A stretch of 26,742 bases of DNA, taken from Candidatus Aenigmatarchaeota archaeon (lineage in GTDB: Archaea; Aenigmatarchaeota; Aenigmatarchaeia; QMZP01). Every line of letters begins with the position of its first letter. Position 1 is the first letter of the stretch. The translations under genes were made by a program, and so were the position numbers. The notes under the pieces were generated by a model, which worked only from the letters and a program-made list of their open reading frames with translations, did no database searches and was not told the origin of the DNA. Of the stretch, positions 23,138 to 26,742 are shown piece by piece. The stretch spans positions 1 through 26,742 of the forward strand of contig JAFCEK010000005.1 of the NCBI GenBank assembly GCA_017609225.1, given 5' to 3'.

Positions 23138-23932
23138 TCATAAAACCTCTATTGCAGCGCCAATTACTATAAGTATTGCTCCAAGAATGAAAATTTTCAT
23201 ACTGTCAAACGCAACGCCTTTCAGTATCTTAATATCTGCCTTTCTTATTATTGCTGCTGAGAGCAGTCCTCCCGCAAGGCCTGCAGCAACATATCCGCCA
23301 ATCTCCGGTATGCCATGAGGCAGGAATGAAAAGCTTACCACAGGGATATGCCATATGCTTTTTGACAGCTGGCCAATATAGACTCCCAGTATAGAGGCAT
23401 TCCATACTATTATGAATACAGCGCCTGCCCCGAAAATGAAAGAAAAGATCAGTGCAAAGAACATTACCTGCATATTATTGGTGAGAATTCTCGTAAAGTT
23501 TGAAAACTGGGCTGCTGCTCCTGTGAGGCCATGTATGCGGTTTATTTCAGCTGTCTGTATCTGGAAGAAATCCTGGGGAAGTATCATAGTCCAGACAGCA
23601 AAGGAAAGAGTAAGTCCCAGGAAATAAAAAAGTAATATCAGTATGTCTTTTTCATGCCTTTCCCAAAACCCCTTTGCATAATGCGCCCTGAGCGCGTTTT
23701 CCTCTATCAGCTCCTCCTTTTTTATGAGCAGGGTAACGAAGTATACTGAAGGTAGCAATGTAAAAGTCAGGGCAAAAAGACCTGATATCTGGACAGCTGT
23801 GTTTGAAATGTAAACTGTGGATGATATCTGGGATGTTATAATTATTGCAACGCTTGATATTATTATTGCCCAGATAAATGTCATATAGGGCTTCTCATTT
23901 ATTGTTTTAAAATCAATCAGGGATTCAAGCAT
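23138..23932 (-). CDS. SpoIIM-family (DUF95) membrane protein
   Basis: A 264-residue polytopic protein with about six hydrophobic segments (18-36, 47-70, 97-117, 155-185, 209-228, 245-263). The family core is clear: NNMQVMFFALIFSFIFGAGA (152-171), then VFIIVWNASILGVYIG (172-187), then FLPHGIPEIGGYVAAGLAGG (203-222). SpoIIM in Bacillus helps peptidoglycan degradation during engulfment; archaeal members have no known role and should not be called sporulation proteins. The N-terminal 90 residues, with two helices before a KKEELIEENA charged patch, may be lineage-specific. The ATG at 23932 is leaderless by its TATA box. The gene is divergent from SMC across 183 bp. Confidence 0.88.
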   Translation of the reverse strand: MLESLIDFKTINEKPYMTFIWAIIISSVAIIITSQISSTVYISNTAVQISGLFALTFTLLPSVYFVTLLIKKEELIEENALRAHYAKGFWERHEKDILILLFYFLGLTLSFAVWTMILPQDFFQIQTAEINRIHGLTGAAAQFSNFTRILTNNMQVMFFALIFSFIFGAGAVFIIVWNASILGVYIGQLSKSIWHIPVVSFSFLPHGIPEIGGYVAAGLAGGLLSAAIIRKADIKILKGVAFDSMKIFILGAILIVIGAAIEVL

Positions 23933-23954
23933 AATATATAGTATGTTTTGTCAG

Positions 23955-23964
23955 AATTTATAGT
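23955..23964 (-). promoter_or_regulatory. TATA box for the SpoIIM-family gene
   Basis: Minus-strand ACTATAAATT is centred at about 23959, 26-27 nt upstream of ATG 23932; this fits leaderless transcription. Confidence 0.5.
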
Positions 23965-24084
23965 TTTTAAGCGCTGTTTGTATAATGTTTTTGCAGCAAA
24001 TTCTATTTGGCATGCATACTACATTTCGCAATTATTTAAGCGTTCCGCTGCATATAATTAAGCAATAAATTTTTTCGCATACAA

Positions 24085-24093
24085 TTATTAATA
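24085..24093 (+). promoter_or_regulatory. Possible TATA box for smc
   Basis: TTATTAATA is centred about 27 nt before ATG 24116. It is weaker than other TATA boxes here. The intervening sequence (AGGGGAGCGGG) is too far from the ATG to be a typical Shine-Dalgarno. The rest of the 183-bp gap shows no gene. Confidence 0.35.
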
Positions 24094-24115
24094 GGGGAGC
24101 GGGCATAGTGATTTT

Positions 24116-26596
24116 ATGGTGCGTCTTGAAAAAATAGTGATGCAGGGATTCAAAAGCTTTAAGAGAAAGGTCTCCATACCGCTTCCAACAGGTTTTTCTG
24201 TTATCACAGGTCCAAACGGCAGCGGAAAATCCAATATACTGGACGGCATATGTTTTGTTCTCGGGACATCAAGCTCAAGGGCGCTCAGGGCAAGAAAGGC
24301 AAAGGATCTTATCTTTCATGGCAGCAAGGAGAGGGCGGGCTCTGATTATGCAATCGTATCCCTTTATTTTGATAATTCAGACGGCACACTGCCGCTGAAG
24401 GAAAAAACAGCAACCATAAGCAGAAGGATAAACAAAAAGGGTGTCAGCACCTACAGGCTCAACGGCAAGATTGTAACAAGGCAGCAAATCCTTGACCTGT
24501 TTTCGGTTGCGCATATACAGCCTGACGGCCATAACATAATACAGCAGGGTGATGTAAACCAGATAGTTGAGATGGATGCTGTTGAAAGGAGAGGTATAAT
24601 AGACGAGATATCAGGCATAAAGGAGTATGATGACAAAAAACAAAAGGCTGAGAAGGAACTGGAAAAGATAGCGGAGAAGGTAAAGGGAGCGGAGATACTT
24701 CTGCAGGAAAAGAGCAGTACAATGGAAAAAATGAAAAGGGAATATGAGTCGGCCATGGCATACAAGAACCTTACATCAGAGCTTCAGAAAATAAGGGCTG
24801 CAATTATATGGAAATCATATTCAGGAAGCGAGGAAAGGCTGAAAAAAATATCATCAATGCTTGAGGAAAAAACAAAGGAATCCGAAAGCCTGGAAAAAAA
24901 GATTGAGGAATATGACAAAAGGCTTCAGGATGAGGAGAGCAGGCTTGAGGAGCTCACAAAGGATATTGTAGAGGCATCAAACCAGATTGAGGTAAGCAAA
25001 AGAATAGCAAAGATTCGGGCGGAACTGGAAAGCAAGCAGGAAATGCTGGAATCCAAGAAAAGAGAAATAGAAAGGATAACCGATATGATAGAAAGGATAA
25101 AGTCAATTGATGCAAGGCAGAATCCTGCTGTAAGGGCCATTAAGGGCATGAAGGGTGTTTTGGGGACTGTTTCCGAGCTTGTAGATATTCCGGGAGAGTA
25201 CAGAATTGCGGCAGAGGTTGCTGCAGGTTCGCATTTTAATGATGTGATTACAGATTCCATGACAACCGCTGTAAGATGCGTAAACCATCTTAAAAAGAAC
25301 AGGATTGGCAGGGCAAGGTTTCTTCCTTTAAACAGGATAAGGCCTTCAAGGAAGGGGGCTGCTCCTCCTGGAACAATGGGCTGGATGTCTGATTTGGTCA
25401 GGTATGAAGCAAGATATTCGGCTGCCATGGAGTATGTATTCGGCACAACAGCATGCGTGAAGGATATAGAAACAGCAAAGAGAATATCTGCAAAATACAG
25501 GGTCAGACTGGTAACCCTTGACGGTGACCTGGTAGAGGCATCCGGAGCTGTGACAGGTGGGTTTTTCAGGAAAAGGAGAGATACGCCGCAGGTGAATGAT
25601 TATATTAACCAGAAAAGAAAACTGGAGGAAGACATTGAAAGAATAGAAGAGCAGATAAGAATTCTGAACAGGGAACTTGAAGGACTGGCCGAGAAGGAGA
25701 AAAAAACAAAAAGCATAACATTTGAGAAGGAAAGGATAAGGATTGACGAAAAGCTCAAGAAAATAAGGGATGAAAGAAAAGAGGCATATGAAAAGAGGAT
25801 TATGCTGCAGCAGGAGATAGGCAGGCTGAATATACAAAAAGCAAGGATAGAGGCAAGCTTTGAAAACTTTAAGGTGCAGTGGGAGGAATTCGAAAAAAAG
25901 AAGGAAGAGGCTAAGCAGAAGGAAGGTATTGAAACCTATACGGAAATGGCGGTTTCAACACTCAAATCAAAAGAGAAGGAAGTTATGGAAAAAATAAACG
26001 CTCTTGGGCTGATAAACATGAAAGTGCTTGAAGAGTTTGACACGATAAAAAATGAATTTGAGGAATTCAAGGAGAAGGTGGATAAAATTGTTGAAGAGAA
26101 AAAGAGCATAGAGGAAACAATTGAGAAGATTGAATCAAAGAGAAGGGACGCATTTATGAAAACGCTTGAAGGAATTTCAAAAAACTTCAAGGAGGTTTAT
26201 AAGCAGCTTACAGGAGGTGATGCTGAGCTTTCCCTTGAGGATCCCAATAACATAGAATCAGGGCTTCTTATAAGTGCCAGCCCACCAGGAAAAAAACTTC
26301 TGCATATTGACAGCATGTCCGGAGGTGAAAAAACCCTTACTGCCTTTGCTTTTTTGTTTGCCATACAGAGGCACAGGCCTGCTCCGTTTTATGTGCTTGA
26401 TGAGGCAGATGCAACACTTGACAGAATGAATACAAAAAGAATTGCAGACCTGCTTAAAAAACAGGCAAAGGAGGCACAGTTCATAATAATATCCCATAAT
26501 GATAACCTTGTAAGGGAGGCGGACCAGATATACGGAATAACCATGGAGGCCGGGGAATCAAAGGTTATTGGCGTGAAGCTTCCGCAGAACAATTAA
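24116..26596 (+). CDS. smc: SMC chromosome-organising ATPase with shortened arms
   Basis: An 826-residue SMC that organises and segregates chromosomes by ATP-driven DNA looping. The N-terminal head has GPNGSGKSN (Walker A, 32-40) and NIIQQGDVNQIV (140-151). Coiled coil 1 runs about 165-335, the hinge 338-485 (KGVLGTVSELV, then DGDLVEASGAVTGGFF), and coiled coil 2 about 490-690. The C-terminal head has SMSGGEKT (733-740, ABC signature) and FYVLDEADATLD (758-769, Walker B with catalytic Glu), then the switch HND. All ATPase motifs are present. Typical SMCs have about 1,150-1,200 residues; here each arm is roughly half the normal ~330 residues, while heads and hinge are normal size. It lacks a CxxC hook and so is not Rad50. 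No ScpA kleisin gene follows within the window. The start is ATG 24116. Confidence 0.95.
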   Translation: MVRLEKIVMQGFKSFKRKVSIPLPTGFSVITGPNGSGKSNILDGICFVLGTSSSRALRARKAKDLIFHGSKERAGSDYAIVSLYFDNSDGTLPLKEKTATISRRINKKGVSTYRLNGKIVTRQQILDLFSVAHIQPDGHNIIQQGDVNQIVEMDAVERRGIIDEISGIKEYDDKKQKAEKELEKIAEKVKGAEILLQEKSSTMEKMKREYESAMAYKNLTSELQKIRAAIIWKSYSGSEERLKKISSMLEEKTKESESLEKKIEEYDKRLQDEESRLEELTKDIVEASNQIEVSKRIAKIRAELESKQEMLESKKREIERITDMIERIKSIDARQNPAVRAIKGMKGVLGTVSELVDIPGEYRIAAEVAAGSHFNDVITDSMTTAVRCVNHLKKNRIGRARFLPLNRIRPSRKGAAPPGTMGWMSDLVRYEARYSAAMEYVFGTTACVKDIETAKRISAKYRVRLVTLDGDLVEASGAVTGGFFRKRRDTPQVNDYINQKRKLEEDIERIEEQIRILNRELEGLAEKEKKTKSITFEKERIRIDEKLKKIRDERKEAYEKRIMLQQEIGRLNIQKARIEASFENFKVQWEEFEKKKEEAKQKEGIETYTEMAVSTLKSKEKEVMEKINALGLINMKVLEEFDTIKNEFEEFKEKVDKIVEEKKSIEETIEKIESKRRDAFMKTLEGISKNFKEVYKQLTGGDAELSLEDPNNIESGLLISASPPGKKLLHIDSMSGGEKTLTAFAFLFAIQRHRPAPFYVLDEADATLDRMNTKRIADLLKKQAKEAQFIIISHNDNLVREADQIYGITMEAGESKVIGVKLPQNN

Positions 26597-26622
26597 ATTA
26601 ATATTTTCTGCAAAATTCAAAG

Positions 26623-26632
26623 CTTTAAATTT
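26623..26632 (+). promoter_or_regulatory. TATA box for the MtrA/DUF4346-like gene
   Basis: CTTTAAATTT is centred at about 26627, 26 nt before ATG 26653, matching leaderless spacing and supporting a gene separate from smc. Confidence 0.55.
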
Positions 26633-26652
26633 CTTTATTACCATTAAGTTTT

Positions 26653-26742
26653 ATGGTTGGGGATAGCTGGCCTGTTGTTGAGGGAAGGTATAACCTTGGC
26701 AATCCTGATTCTCCAATAGCTGTCTGCACAATGGCAACCATG
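26653..26742 (+). CDS. MtrA/DUF4346-like protein, 5' part only
   Basis: Only 30 codons are present before the window ends. The sequence MVGDSWPVVEGRYNLGNPDS, followed by PIAVCTMATM, resembles the N-terminus of MtrA (tetrahydromethanopterin S-methyltransferase subunit A, which begins with a W-P-x-x-x-G-x-Y-x-V-G-[ND]-P-x-S-x-x-A-V-x-T-[LM] pattern) and of free-standing DUF4346 proteins. In methanogens MtrA carries a corrinoid for methyl transfer to coenzyme M; stand-alone homologues elsewhere have unclear roles. The leaderless ATG 26653 is supported by the TATA box 26 nt upstream. The remainder is needed to decide between the families. Confidence 0.5.
   Translation, partial: MVGDSWPVVEGRYNLGNPDSPIAVCTMATM

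Noticed and set aside
24116..26596. Rad50 instead of SMC
   Set aside because: There is no CxxC zinc hook; the middle is a globular SMC hinge ending in a GAVTGG motif.

Overview
The window looks archaeal, probably from a DPANN-type or related uncultivated lineage (lineage assignment is inference). Four things point that way: an archaeal-type SRP (7S) RNA, a geranylgeranyl-reductase/ferredoxin pair for ether-lipid saturation, archaeal TATA boxes placed about 26 nt before many start codons (mostly leaderless transcription), and very large Asn/Thr/Ser-rich surface proteins.

Layout. (1) 1-14996, minus strand: a surface-protein operon. A 420-residue anchored, Cys-rich/TSP1-like protein (14996-13734) overlaps by 8 bp the start of a giant exported protein (13741 to beyond base 1, at least 4,580 codons in one open frame). 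Most of the left half of the window is this one gene. It carries Ig-like/CARDB-like modules, two cadherin-like repeats, a macroglobulin MG2-like domain, two LamG domains (one split by a ~370-residue Gly-rich domain), a DUF2341-type domain and a family of CxxC+C modules. Plus-strand open frames over this region are shadows. (2) 14997-15253: a divergent regulatory region. (3) 15254-19472, plus strand: a winged-helix regulator, a MinD/ParA-like ATPase, a short single-pass membrane/coiled-coil protein, a soluble coiled-coil protein, a polytopic membrane protein with an HEMGH metallopeptidase motif, and a second MinD-like ATPase under its own promoter. This is the best candidate for an undescribed system: two deviant-Walker ATPases flanking membrane and coiled-coil partners and a possible intramembrane protease. 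(4) 19481-20041: an XTP/dITP pyrophosphatase, followed tail-to-tail by SRP RNA on the minus strand (20388-20042). (5) 20435-21235: an SPL-like radical SAM protein, convergent with the geranylgeranyl reductase (22432-21236), which overlaps a small 2[4Fe-4S] ferredoxin gene (22602-22429). (6) Two minus-strand membrane proteins: a four-helix 115-residue protein and a SpoIIM-family protein. (7) 24116-26596: an SMC protein with arms about half the usual length. (8) 26653 to the end: the start of an MtrA/DUF4346-like gene.

Functionally the window joins cell-surface construction (giant adhesin-like protein, lipid saturation, SRP), spatial organisation (MinD pair, coiled coils, SMC) and housekeeping (nucleotide sanitation). 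Several starts given here were chosen because a TATA box lies about 26 nt upstream of an ATG. No tRNA, rRNA, CRISPR array, insertion sequence or integrase was seen.
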